Shown in pieces: positions 18,926-26,264 of a DNA stretch of 64,000 nucleotides (the stretch's first letter is position 1; each line of letters opens with the position of its first letter). The stretch is from Lactobacillus kitasatonis DSM 16761 = JCM 1039 (GTDB lineage: Bacteria; Bacillota; Bacilli; Lactobacillales; Lactobacillaceae): contig NZ_BALU01000011.1 in the NCBI RefSeq assembly GCF_000615285.1, positions 1 to 64,000 of the forward strand. The letters run 5' to 3'. Both the position numbers and the translations under genes were made by a program. The notes under the pieces were generated by a model. The model did no database searches. It worked only from the letters and a program-made list of their open reading frames with translations, and was not told the DNA's origin.

Positions 18926-19351
18926 TTATTTCTTCTTAATCATGTTTAAAAAGTTGCGCCATTTGCTGCCTTTAATTTGATAATTTTGTGTAGACTGAGT
19001 TACTTCAACGCATCCTAAATATTTTCCATTGTCGTCATGAAGACTATAGAAGGAAATATTTACTGGTTGATCATTCTTGGTGATATTGATTGAAATAGAA
19101 TTTCTTTTGCCATCGTGCATTTGTTTTAAGACAGCTTTAACTCTGCCTTGAGAATGTCCAGGGTGGACTTCAAAGACAGTTTTACCAATATCTTTTTCAG
19201 TCCGTGGAAAAAGTCGATCCTGATTCATTGATGACCATACTACAATATCGTTAGCATCTAAGACATCAAATTCTTGTGGAATAGTTTTAAAAATAGCATT
19301 TAATTCAGTAAGTGATAGGTGACCACCATCTAATTTAATTTGTTGATCCAT
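18926..19351 (-). CDS. PAS domain-containing small protein
   Basis: This 141-residue soluble protein is essentially a single PAS fold. Its central segment ILDANDIVVW-like (FDVLDANDIVVWSS) and later GKYLGCVEVTQ match PAS strands. No kinase, cyclase or DNA-binding domain is attached, so it may sense a small ligand and act through a partner. The C-terminus is basic (KWRNFLNMIKKK). Similar PAS modules follow DUF438 in other Firmicutes, but that part is absent. No neighbour suggests a pathway. Confidence 0.7.
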   Translation of the reverse strand: MDQQIKLDGGHLSLTELNAIFKTIPQEFDVLDANDIVVWSSMNQDRLFPRTEKDIGKTVFEVHPGHSQGRVKAVLKQMHDGKRNSISINITKNDQPVNISFYSLHDDNGKYLGCVEVTQSTQNYQIKGSKWRNFLNMIKKK

Positions 19352-19408
19352 ATTTTTCTTCTTTTCTAATTAATTATTATTTACCTATAGTTTTATCACT
19401 TAAATAAG

Positions 19409-19447
19409 AAAACCTTCAAAATTCATGCTCGAATCTTGAAGGTTTTT
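19409..19447. terminator. Intrinsic terminator hairpin downstream of the 26-residue ORF
   Basis: AAAACCTTCAA pairs with TTGAAGGTTTT around a 16-base loop, with T-rich DNA on the + side and A-rich DNA on the other. On the minus strand it lies just past the small ORF at 19475-19555 and could end its transcript. Confidence 0.65.
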
Positions 19448-19474
19448 ATTAGAAAAGCAGAATATTTTCAAAAA

Positions 19475-19555
19475 TTAGTCAGGAGTAATTGCAGTTAAAA
19501 TAAAGACTCCAATTAGTTCAAGTGCTAAAAAAGTAATTCCAATAGTGGCTGTCAT
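19475..19555 (-). CDS. Small hydrophobic peptide of 26 residues, unknown function
   Basis: The reading frame encodes MTATIGITFLALELIGVFIL followed by TAITPD, a single predicted membrane span. The ATG lies nine bases after a strong AAGGAGA (plus-strand TCTCCTT at 19565-19571), so translation looks likely. A perfect 24-bp palindrome at 19579-19602 sits just upstream and a terminator just downstream, making a self-contained transcription unit. I do not recognise a family. It could be a small membrane regulator or toxin-like peptide, but nothing in the sequence decides this. Confidence 0.55.
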   Translation of the reverse strand: MTATIGITFLALELIGVFILTAITPD

Positions 19556-19578
19556 AATAAGCCATCTCCTTATCTGAA

Positions 19579-19602
19579 GAATAAACATCATAATGTTTAT
19601 TC
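19579..19602. promoter_or_regulatory. 24-bp operator-like palindrome upstream of the small peptide gene
   Basis: GAATAAACAT and ATGTTTATTC form perfect 10-bp arms around CATA. The element lies eight bases beyond the Shine-Dalgarno of the 26-residue ORF, where a repressor or an mRNA hairpin could act. It does not match a regulator box I know. Confidence 0.5.
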
Positions 19603-19864
19603 CAATTCATATTATCCTTTACACCATTTACTTTAACATAGAATTCATTATAATAAAAGCGCTTTCATAAAAAGATGAGAAAAAAGACGATTTAATTTAA
19701 ATCGTCTTTAGTGCCCCTGCCAAGGATCTTTATTATAACATTTACTATAAGTAAAAGTTATAACTGACTAGTAATTATAAATATTTATCAAATCCCTCTT
19801 TTGAAAATAGAATATTAATTGAAATAAATGATAATCAATCAATAAAGAAAAGAAGGATAATAAT
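19603..19864. other. Intergenic region between the small peptide gene and the cupin gene
   Basis: It holds a hairpin with a minus-strand T-run at 19682-19713 and a minus-strand extended -10 at 19732-19740. The remainder is AT-rich upstream sequence of the cupin gene. No further open frame with a ribosome binding site is seen. Confidence 0.5.
19682..19713 (-). terminator. Minus-strand intrinsic terminator
   Basis: AAAGACGATTTA and TAAATCGTCTTT form a perfect stem, and the minus strand continues with six T. No annotated gene on that strand needs it, which suggests a short transcript starting near 19725. Confidence 0.6.
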
Positions 19865-20278
19865 ATGGCTAAGAATGAAGAAGAAGTAAAGAATACTCCA
19901 TTTGGTTTTGGTACATCAAACGATGCATACGCAAAGTATTTCACCGGTAAAAGTTACTTAAACCCACTTGCAACCAAAGCTAACTGCAACATTGCAAATG
20001 TTAACTTTGAACCAGGCTATATTAACAAGTGGCATGAACACACAGTTCCACAAATCTTAGTTTGTGTTGCTGGTGAAGGCTGGGTACAAGAAGAGGGTAA
20101 GCCAGCTCACAAGATGACCCCAGGTGACGTTTACGTTGTTTCACCAAACACTAGACACTGGCATGGTGCAGCTAAGGATTCATGGTTCTCACACCTTTCA
20201 ATCATGGCTGATACTGACAAGGCTAAGACTACTTGGTATGAAGATATAGACCCAGAATACTACAACAACTTGAAATAA
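19865..20278 (+). CDS. Cupin-domain protein
   Basis: This 137-residue protein is a single cupin barrel. The two metal motifs are visible: WHEHTVPQ with His-57, His-59 and Gln-63, then RHWHG with His-98 and His-100. Proteins of this type are often small oxygenases, isomerases or detoxification enzymes, sometimes annotated near carboxymuconolactone decarboxylases. The substrate is unknown. A strong ribosome binding region AAGAAGGA precedes the ATG, and the codon use looks optimised, which suggests high expression. It stands alone with its own terminator. Confidence 0.8.
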   Translation: MAKNEEEVKNTPFGFGTSNDAYAKYFTGKSYLNPLATKANCNIANVNFEPGYINKWHEHTVPQILVCVAGEGWVQEEGKPAHKMTPGDVYVVSPNTRHWHGAAKDSWFSHLSIMADTDKAKTTWYEDIDPEYYNNLK

Positions 20279-20573
20279 TAATACCTATAAATAAAAAATC
20301 AGAGTGGAAAAATTATACAGCCTATATTTTTGAGAATTGTGGAAAAGTATCTGTAAAATAAGCAAATGAAACAAAAATGCAGGCAAATATTTTTGCAGCT
20401 ATCCGCTTACATCTCTGAAAAATAAAGATTCTTAAAAATCTCACTTGTGAAACAGCGTCAAAAACGTTGACATATCAACGTTTTTAATAAAAATAAGTAG
20501 TAAATCCACACATATTATTAATTGCTTTATCTATATGTGGTTACTAAAAAAGGCGGTCCTAAGACCGTCTTTT
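20279..20573. other. Intergenic region between the cupin and PspC genes
   Basis: It contains two hairpin terminators (20460-20485 and 20545-20575) and about 180 bp of AT-rich sequence after the cupin stop. A 19-codon frame in it has no ribosome binding site, so I do not call a gene. Confidence 0.6.
20460..20485. terminator. Intrinsic terminator downstream of the cupin gene
   Basis: AAAAACGTTGA and TCAACGTTTTT form perfect 11-bp arms around CATA. It is symmetric enough to work on both strands. Confidence 0.8.
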
Positions 20574-20575
20574 TT
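20545..20575. terminator. Terminator at the end of the PspC gene
   Basis: AAAAAAGGCGGTC and GACCGTCTTTTTT flank CTAA. The hairpin adjoins the PspC stop codon on the minus strand and can act in both directions. Confidence 0.85.
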
Positions 20576-20915
20576 AGTTCTCGCTGTTTTGATTATCGTC
20601 AGATTTCTTATCTTCGTCATCGTGATCACTATCAGCATTATCGTCAGATTTGGTAAAGTTACCGTTCATTGTATTAGGGCGACCGGTTTGATAATCGGTT
20701 TCATGTCTTTCCGTTTTTGGAGCAACTTCATTAGGCTCAGGCATTACCATCGCAGCAATAATGTAGAGTGCAGTACCAGGAAAGAAGCCAGTGAAGATGA
20801 TCAAAGCAGCACCAATAATTCTTACCCAAGCTGGATCCAAGTTGAAGTAATCGGCAATACCGCCAAAAACACCAGCTAAAATTTTATTTTGTGATTTTGT
20901 TAATCTCTTTTGCAT
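20574..20915 (-). CDS. PspC domain membrane protein
   Basis: This 113-residue protein starts with the PspC signature: KRLTKSQNKILAGVFGGIA, then YFNLDPAWVRI and a hydrophobic segment through residue 58. PspC proteins sense or answer envelope stress. The C-terminal half is unusual, being hydrophilic and very acidic (runs of Asp, Glu, Ser and Asn), and is probably disordered. It is a stand-alone gene; no pspA or liaF-like gene is next to it. Its promoter region faces the tRNA-Leu terminator. Confidence 0.85.
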   Translation of the reverse strand: MQKRLTKSQNKILAGVFGGIADYFNLDPAWVRIIGAALIIFTGFFPGTALYIIAAMVMPEPNEVAPKTERHETDYQTGRPNTMNGNFTKSDDNADSDHDDEDKKSDDNQNSEN

Positions 20916-21004
20916 AGTAATAGCCTCGTTTCTAATAACGCTATTTTATATATGTAATTATACCGCAGAAGTTGTTAGAGAAGCATGTCTGGAGATTACA
21001 TGAA

Positions 21005-21032
21005 TAAAAAAGTCTAGCATCCCTGCTAGACT
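21005..21032 (-). terminator. Intrinsic terminator of tRNA-Leu
   Basis: On the minus strand AGTCTAGC pairs with GCTAGACT around six bases and is followed by a T-run. It lies nine bases after the tRNA 3' end. Confidence 0.85.
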
Positions 21033-21040
21033 CCATCCTA

Positions 21041-21124
21041 TGCCCGCTAAAGGATTCGAACCTTCACTCAGTCACCTGAACAGCGACCTGAACGCTGCGC
21101 GTCTGCCAATTCCGCCAAGCGGGC
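21041..21124 (-). tRNA. tRNA-Leu (anticodon CAG)
   Basis: An 84-nt class II tRNA. Acceptor GCCCGCT pairs with AGCGGGC, with discriminator A. Anticodon stem CAGCG/CGCTG closes the loop TTCAGGT with anticodon CAG. A long variable arm and the T arm AAGGTTCGAATCCTT follow. No CCA is encoded. Confidence 0.95.
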
Positions 21125-21150
21125 ATTTTTCTCATGTACATGAATAATCA

Positions 21151-21166
21151 TACCAAATATTTGGTA
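21151..21166. promoter_or_regulatory. 16-bp perfect palindrome between tRNA-Leu and dacA
   Basis: TACCAAATATTTGGTA is a perfect palindrome in the 88-bp divergent region. It lies about 47 bp before the dacA start, where a dimeric regulator could bind. No known box matches with confidence. Confidence 0.4.
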
Positions 21167-21212
21167 AAATGTAAGCATAAATATACTTTATTGTTTAAAA
21201 GGATGGAATTTC

Positions 21213-22509
21213 ATGTTTTTTAGTAAAAAGATAAAACGAACTTTTATTAGTTTTGTTGCTGCAATTTCGTTGATTTCATGTGGGGCGGCTTTCACAACGC
21301 CAGTACATGCCGACGCTACTAGCAGCTACCAAGCTGATCAACTTAATTTGAACGTTAAGTCTGCTATTGCTATCGATAGCGATTCCGGTCAAATTTTATA
21401 CGCCAAAAATGCAGATAAAACCTTACCAATTGCTTCAATGACCAAATTGGTCACTGTTTATTTAACTTTACAAGCAATTAAGAATAAGAAGTTATCATGG
21501 GACCAAAAAGTAAAGCCAACCGCTCCAATCGTAAAGGTGGCTAACAACACTGAATATTCAAATGTACACTTAAAATGGGACATTCTTACACTATCAGACA
21601 ACTTTACCAAGCAACGTTAATTGAATCAGCTAACGGTGCCGCAATGCTTTTGGGTCAAACCATTGCCGGCTCACAAAAAGCTTTCATTAATCAAATGCGT
21701 GCGCAAGTTAAAAAGTGGGGCATTGAAGATGCCAAAATCTACACCGCTTGTGGTTTACCTAATGGTAATTTAGGCAAGGATGCTTACCCTGGCGTTAACA
21801 AGAACGATGAAAACACTATGTCAGCCAAAGACATGGCAATTATCGGACAAAACTTGATCAAAGATTTCCCAGAAGTTTTGGACACAACTAAGATTGCCCA
21901 CTTAAACTTTAAGGATGGCAATAAAGTTACTAAGATGGCTAACTTCAACTGGATGCTTAAGGGTCTTTCTCAATATGACGAAGCATACCCAGTTGATGGT
22001 TTAAAGACTGGTACCACTAATGCTGCAGGTGCTTGCTTTATCGGTACAGTTGAACACAGCGGTGCACGTTTGATCACTGTAGTTATGGGTGCACGTCACC
22101 AAGACGGTACCGATCCATCACGTTTTATCCAACTAAGAAGTTGATGAGCTTTATTTTCAACAAGTATCGTCCAATTACGATGACTGCTGGCAGTCAAATG
22201 AATGGTGCTAAGTCAATTAAGGTTACTGACGGTGACAACGCAACTACTAACTTGGGCTTGAAGAACAGAACTACTATTTGGGATCCAGCAGATGGCAAGA
22301 CTTTAGTAGCTAGCTTAGATAAAAAGACTGTTGAAGCACCAATTACCAAAGATCAAACAATCGGCAATTACCAATTCAAGTCTGGCAATGAAAAGATTGT
22401 TTCTTTGTCAAACCCTAACGGCATGAATGTTAAGGCTAAGGCTTTATCAGCTAACGGCAAAGTGAACTTCTTTGTAAGAATTTGGCGTTGGCTTTTCGGA
22501 GGCAGATAA
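21213..22509 (+). pseudogene. dacA: D-alanyl-D-alanine carboxypeptidase (dacA), two frameshifts
   Basis: DacA trims the terminal D-alanine from peptidoglycan pentapeptides. The sequence contains a signal peptide, the active-site motif SMTK, then SAN and KTG (DGLKTGTT), and the C-terminal PBP5-like domain with a final amphipathic anchor (FFVRIWRWLFGG). These parts lie in three frames. A missing A at AAAA 21572-21575 separates VHLK from MGHSYTIRQLY. A missing A at AA 22131-22132 separates SRFIQ from TKKLMSF. Restoring both bases gives about 432 residues, the normal size. As written, the protein stops after 135 residues. nnrD starts one base after the stop. Confidence 0.88.
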
Positions 22510-22510
22510 A

Positions 22511-23359
22511 ATGACTGAAATTACTGAAGCGATATTAAAAAAGGTTATTACGAAGAGATCAAGTGATACACATAAGAGTGATTATGGTCGAATCCTTTTA
22601 ATTGGCGGTAGTGAAAACTATGGTGGCGCCATTATTATGTCGACTTCAGGAGCGGTAAATAGTGGTGCAGGCCTCACTGCTGTCGCAACTCACCCGGTTA
22701 ATTTAACTGCACTCCATGCACGTTTGCCTGAAGCGATGTTTATTGATTGGCGGGATGCCAAGCTAGCTAATTTGATCAAAAATATGGACGTTGTTATTTG
22801 TGGTCCGGGCCTTGGTATGTCAGACTTAGCTAAGCAAATCATGGTTATTTTGAGAAGATGTACTTCAGAAAAGCAAACTGTCGTCTTAGATGCAAGTGCA
22901 CTTGATTTAATTAGCGAAGATAAATCGCTTTTACCAACGAATGCAGGCCATTTAATTCTTACGCCGCACCAAATGGAATGGCAAAGATTGAGTCAAATTA
23001 GAATTCCATTTCAAACAGATAGTGCCAATATTGATGCTTTGAACCAACTAATTCCAGATAGTAATGCGATGTTGGTTTTAAAATCAAATCATACCCATAT
23101 CTATGATGGCAAAGGTCAAGTTTTCGTTAACCCTTTGGGCAATCCAGGTATGGCAACTGGCGGCATGGGCGACACGCTTGCCGGTATTATCGGCGGCTTT
23201 GTAGCTCAATTTGGTCCAAGCGTCGACACTGTTTTGGCAGCTGTTTACATTCATTCTCTAGCTGGCGATTTAATTAATAAGGATAACTACGTTGTTAAAC
23301 CAACTGAGGTTTCTAAAGTATTGCCTAAATTAATGAAAAAGTATTCAGAATTATCGTAA
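22511..23359 (+). CDS. nnrD: ADP-dependent (S)-NAD(P)H-hydrate dehydratase
   Basis: NnrD repairs damaged NADH or NADPH hydrates. The 282-residue protein has the ribokinase-like YjeF C-terminal fold with an N-terminal GRILLIGGSENYGGA segment. The hallmark NPGMATGGMGDTLAG near residue 215 carries the catalytic Asp, and NTAGHLILTPH-type residues (here TNAGHLILTPH) lie near 155. The epimerase half (NnrE) found fused in many bacteria is absent, as in other lactobacilli. It follows dacA by one base, so it is probably co-transcribed. A terminator lies after it. Confidence 0.9.
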   Translation: MTEITEAILKKVITKRSSDTHKSDYGRILLIGGSENYGGAIIMSTSGAVNSGAGLTAVATHPVNLTALHARLPEAMFIDWRDAKLANLIKNMDVVICGPGLGMSDLAKQIMVILRRCTSEKQTVVLDASALDLISEDKSLLPTNAGHLILTPHQMEWQRLSQIRIPFQTDSANIDALNQLIPDSNAMLVLKSNHTHIYDGKGQVFVNPLGNPGMATGGMGDTLAGIIGGFVAQFGPSVDTVLAAVYIHSLAGDLINKDNYVVKPTEVSKVLPKLMKKYSELS

Positions 23360-23388
23360 ACATGTTAAAATTTTAATATAGTAAAATA

Positions 23389-23414
23389 GCATCCCGATTC
23401 AGGGATGTTTTTTT
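23389..23414 (+). terminator. Intrinsic terminator after nnrD
   Basis: CATCCC and GGGATG flank a six-base loop and are followed by seven T. Confidence 0.88.
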
Positions 23415-23491
23415 AGCGTAACGCTTTAATATGCGCGAAGCATTAATTATAATAGTTAAGATTATTTTTAAAAAAGAAGATCAACACGTTT

Positions 23492-24166
23492 ATGAAGAAA
23501 AACATTATTATTGGAGTGGCCAGTATCGTATTGGCTTTTGGAGCAATTATCGGTTTAGCTAAAGGTTGCGCACCAAAGTCTGATATCTCTCAAGAAGCAG
23601 CTACCACTCAAAGTAAGACGACTAAACCAAAGAAAAAAGCTAAGAAAAAGGCTAAACAAAATACAGAAATTTTTCGTCCATATAAAGATCCTAAGGATTT
23701 AAGAAAAGAAGGCACTTGGAAAAAGAAAAGTGAAATCAAAAAATATCCTAAGATTAAGCCAAATGAACAAGATTTAACCTTGCGAGTATCTTTAAAAGGT
23801 AACCGGACTTATTTGCTGAGAAAAGGCAAAGTTCTTTACACAATGTTATCTACGGGAGGGATTTACAAAAAGGGAAAATCCCTTACGCCAACTGGAACTT
23901 ACAAGATTCAAAACGGTCGCGGCGATAGTTTCTTCAATTATAATTTAGGAGAAGGGGCTAACAACTGGACAAGCTGGAGTCCTGATAATGTTTACTTATT
24001 CCACTCTGTACCTACTAAAGGTGATGGCAGCTACAATTTAAAGGAAACTGCTAAATTAGGTAGAACGCAAGGCTCTCACGGCTGTATTCGTTTAAGTGTT
24101 CCTGACTCTAAGTGGATTATGGATAATATTCCTAATGGTACTAAAGTGGTCATCAAGAATCATTAA
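23492..24166 (+). CDS. L,D-transpeptidase (YkuD family), membrane anchored
   Basis: This 224-residue protein has an N-terminal membrane anchor or signal (MKKNIIIGVASIVLAFGAII), a lysine-rich linker and a C-terminal YkuD domain. The catalytic motif SHGCIRL holds His-196 and Cys-198. Such enzymes form 3-3 cross-links or attach proteins to peptidoglycan, using Cys rather than the Ser of penicillin-binding proteins. Its GC lipobox-like end (AKGC) is not canonical, so a lipoprotein is unlikely. It is a single gene between two terminators. Confidence 0.87.
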   Translation: MKKNIIIGVASIVLAFGAIIGLAKGCAPKSDISQEAATTQSKTTKPKKKAKKKAKQNTEIFRPYKDPKDLRKEGTWKKKSEIKKYPKIKPNEQDLTLRVSLKGNRTYLLRKGKVLYTMLSTGGIYKKGKSLTPTGTYKIQNGRGDSFFNYNLGEGANNWTSWSPDNVYLFHSVPTKGDGSYNLKETAKLGRTQGSHGCIRLSVPDSKWIMDNIPNGTKVVIKNH

Positions 24167-24174
24167 AAAATTAG

Positions 24175-24206
24175 ACAGATATGCAAATGGTCATATCTGC
24201 TTTTTT
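24175..24206 (+). terminator. Intrinsic terminator after the L,D-transpeptidase gene
   Basis: CAGATATG and CATATCTG flank an eight-base loop, followed by CTTTTTT. Confidence 0.88.
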
Positions 24207-24238
24207 CGTTAAAATTTGTGGCACGCCTTTATCATTCC

Positions 24239-24247
24239 TGTTATAAT
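24239..24247 (+). promoter_or_regulatory. Extended -10 promoter element of the argS leader
   Basis: TGTTATAAT, an extended -10, lies just upstream of the T-box leader. It is identical to the element in front of cydA. Confidence 0.55.
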
Positions 24248-24253
24248 CATCTT

Positions 24254-24455
24254 TGCTAGTAGGTTAAAAGTAGTAGTTATTTTTCTGTTTTAGCGAGTCC
24301 AAGTTGGTGGAAGTTGGATATCAGAGAATAATGAAGGCGTGTTTAACTGATTAAAATAATGATTTAAATAAGCGGATACTTTGTATCAATTTGAGTGGTA
24401 CCGCGGGTTAGTAACTCGTCTCTTTCTAGATAATAGAAAGAGGCTTTTTTATTTG
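24254..24455 (+). promoter_or_regulatory. T-box leader of argS
   Basis: The conserved T-box sequence GTGGTACCGCG lies at 24395-24405. It is followed by a terminator with stem CTCTTTCTA/TAGAAAGAG at 24419-24445 and a T-run. A plausible specifier codon is CGT at 24338-24340 (AAGGCGTG), coding for arginine, which fits the downstream synthetase. Uncharged tRNA-Arg would allow read-through into argS. The secondary structure was not folded. Confidence 0.86.
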
Positions 24456-24469
24456 AAAAGAGGAAGAAA

Positions 24470-26155
24470 ATGGACTTTAAAAACGAAGTAGTTGATTTAG
24501 TTTCAAGCCAAGTTGATTTGCCTAAAGAAAAAATTGCTGCATTAATTGAACGTCCAAAGAATGCTAAGATGGGTGACTACGCTTTCCCAGCATTTATTTT
24601 GGCTAAGACTATGCACAAGAATCCTGCAATTATCGCTAAAGATATTGCCGAAAACTTAAGTAGTGATGACTTTGCTAGCATCCAAGCTGTTGGTCCTTAC
24701 GTTAACTTTGCTATCGACCATGAAAAATTAGTTTCATCAACTTTAAAGGATGTTTTAGCTGAAAAGGAACACTACGGTGATCAAAAGTTGGGCGAAGGTA
24801 ATGTTCCAATCGATATGTCTTCTCCTAACATTGCTAAGCCAATGTCAATGGGTCATCTTCGTTCTACTGTAATTGGTAACTCAATTGCCAAGACTATGGA
24901 AAAGGTTGGTTACACTCCAATTAAGATTAACTACCTTGGTGACTACGGTACCCAATTTGGTAAATTAATCGCTGCTTACAAGCATTGGGGTAACGAAGAA
25001 GACGTTAAGAAAGACCCAATTATGAGTCTTTTCCACTACTACGTAAGATTCCACAAAGAAGCTGAAACTAATCCTGAACTTGACGATGAAGGTCGTGAAT
25101 GGTTCAAGAAACTTGAAGACGGTGATCCAGAAGCTGTTAGATTATGGAAATGGTTCCGTGAAGTTTCACTTAAAGACTTCAAGCGTATTTACAAGGAATT
25201 AGGCGTAACTTTTGATTCATACAATGGTGAAGCATTCTTTAACGATAAGATGCAACCAGTTATTGATGAATTAAAGGAAAAGGGTCTTTTGCACGAATCA
25301 CAAGGTGCTCAAGTTGTTGATATGGGACCTGATGAAAACCCAGCAATTATCGTTAAGTCAGACGGTACTTCAATTTACTTGACTCGTGACTTGGCTGCCG
25401 CTGAATGGAGAATGAAGGAATACAACTTCGTTAAGATGCTCTATGTTGTTGGTAACGAACAAGCACAACACTTTGTTGAACTTAAGACTGTACTTAAGAA
25501 GATGGGTTACGATTGGGCTGACGAAATTCACCACGTTCCATTTGGTTTAATTACTCAAGGTGGTAAGAAACTTTCAACTAGAAAGGGTAACGTTGTCTTC
25601 CTTGATCAAGTATTGAAGGATGCTGTTTCTCTTGCTAAGAAGCAAATTCAAGAAAAGAACCCAGATTTAGCTGATCAAGATCAAGTAGCTCATGATGTAG
25701 GTGTAGGTGCCGTTGTCTTCCACGACTTGAAGAACGACCGTCTCGACAACTTCGACTTTAACTTGGAAGAAGTAGTTCGTTTCGAAGGTGACACTGGTCC
25801 TTATGTTCAATACACTAATGCTCGTGCACAAAGTGTATTGCGTAAAGCTGCAGCAATGGGTGAAAAGCCAAGCGACAGTGATTTAGCACTTGATGATGAT
25901 TGGGCATTTGCAGTTGCTAAGGATTTAGCAGACTTCCCAAGAATCGTTGCTAGAGCTAGTGAAAAATTTGAACCATCAGTAATTGCTAAATTTGCTCTTG
26001 ATTTAGCTAAGAAATTTAACAAGTACTACGCAAACGTGAAGATTTTAGCTAAGGACGATAAAATTGGTGCTCGTCTTGCCTTAGTTCAAGCTACATCAAT
26101 CGTTTTGACCGAGTCACTCAGACTTTTAGGCGTAAATGCTCCTAAGGAAATGTAA
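24470..26155 (+). CDS. argS: Arginyl-tRNA synthetase
   Basis: This 561-residue class I synthetase charges tRNA-Arg. The N-terminal additional domain is followed by SSPNIAKPMSMGHLRST, which contains the HIGH-like motif (GHLRS). KLSTRKGN replaces the KMSKS loop, as is usual for ArgRS. The C-terminal anticodon-binding domain ends ESLRLLGVNAPKEM, a typical ArgRS tail. The ATG follows GAGGAAGAAA. It is transcribed from the T-box leader. The frame is intact and the codon use biased. Confidence 0.96.
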   Translation: MDFKNEVVDLVSSQVDLPKEKIAALIERPKNAKMGDYAFPAFILAKTMHKNPAIIAKDIAENLSSDDFASIQAVGPYVNFAIDHEKLVSSTLKDVLAEKEHYGDQKLGEGNVPIDMSSPNIAKPMSMGHLRSTVIGNSIAKTMEKVGYTPIKINYLGDYGTQFGKLIAAYKHWGNEEDVKKDPIMSLFHYYVRFHKEAETNPELDDEGREWFKKLEDGDPEAVRLWKWFREVSLKDFKRIYKELGVTFDSYNGEAFFNDKMQPVIDELKEKGLLHESQGAQVVDMGPDENPAIIVKSDGTSIYLTRDLAAAEWRMKEYNFVKMLYVVGNEQAQHFVELKTVLKKMGYDWADEIHHVPFGLITQGGKKLSTRKGNVVFLDQVLKDAVSLAKKQIQEKNPDLADQDQVAHDVGVGAVVFHDLKNDRLDNFDFNLEEVVRFEGDTGPYVQYTNARAQSVLRKAAAMGEKPSDSDLALDDDWAFAVAKDLADFPRIVARASEKFEPSVIAKFALDLAKKFNKYYANVKILAKDDKIGARLALVQATSIVLTESLRLLGVNAPKEM

Positions 26156-26176
26156 GCAAAATTATGAAAATTTAAA

Positions 26177-26190
26177 AAATAGCGCTTACA
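26177..26190 (+). promoter_or_regulatory. cre-like site upstream of fba
   Basis: AAATAGCGCTTACA matches the 3' ten positions of the CcpA cre consensus. It lies about 13 bp before the -35 element, a position that suits activation by CcpA. This is a motif match only. Confidence 0.4.
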
Positions 26191-26202
26191 TTTTGTGAAA
26201 AA

Positions 26203-26232
26203 TTGTTCATAATCGAATTAATAAGGTACAAT
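26203..26232 (+). promoter_or_regulatory. Sigma-A-type promoter of fba
   Basis: TTGTTC at 26203-26208 and TACAAT at 26227-26232 are spaced by 18 bp. The start codon lies about 33 bp downstream, behind AGGAGG. Confidence 0.6.
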
Positions 26233-26264
26233 AAGCATGTAAGATATTTAGGAGGTATTTTTTA

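Noticed and set aside
20368-20427. 19-codon frame after the cupin gene
   Set aside because: No Shine-Dalgarno, no recognisable motif, and AT-rich random-like sequence.
20535-20879. 114-codon plus-strand frame
   Set aside because: It is the antisense shadow of the PspC gene, which has a clear domain and start.
26190-26215. Rex-type operator TTGTGAA...TTCATAA before fba
   Set aside because: The half-sites are six rather than four bases apart and the second is imperfect, so I do not call it.
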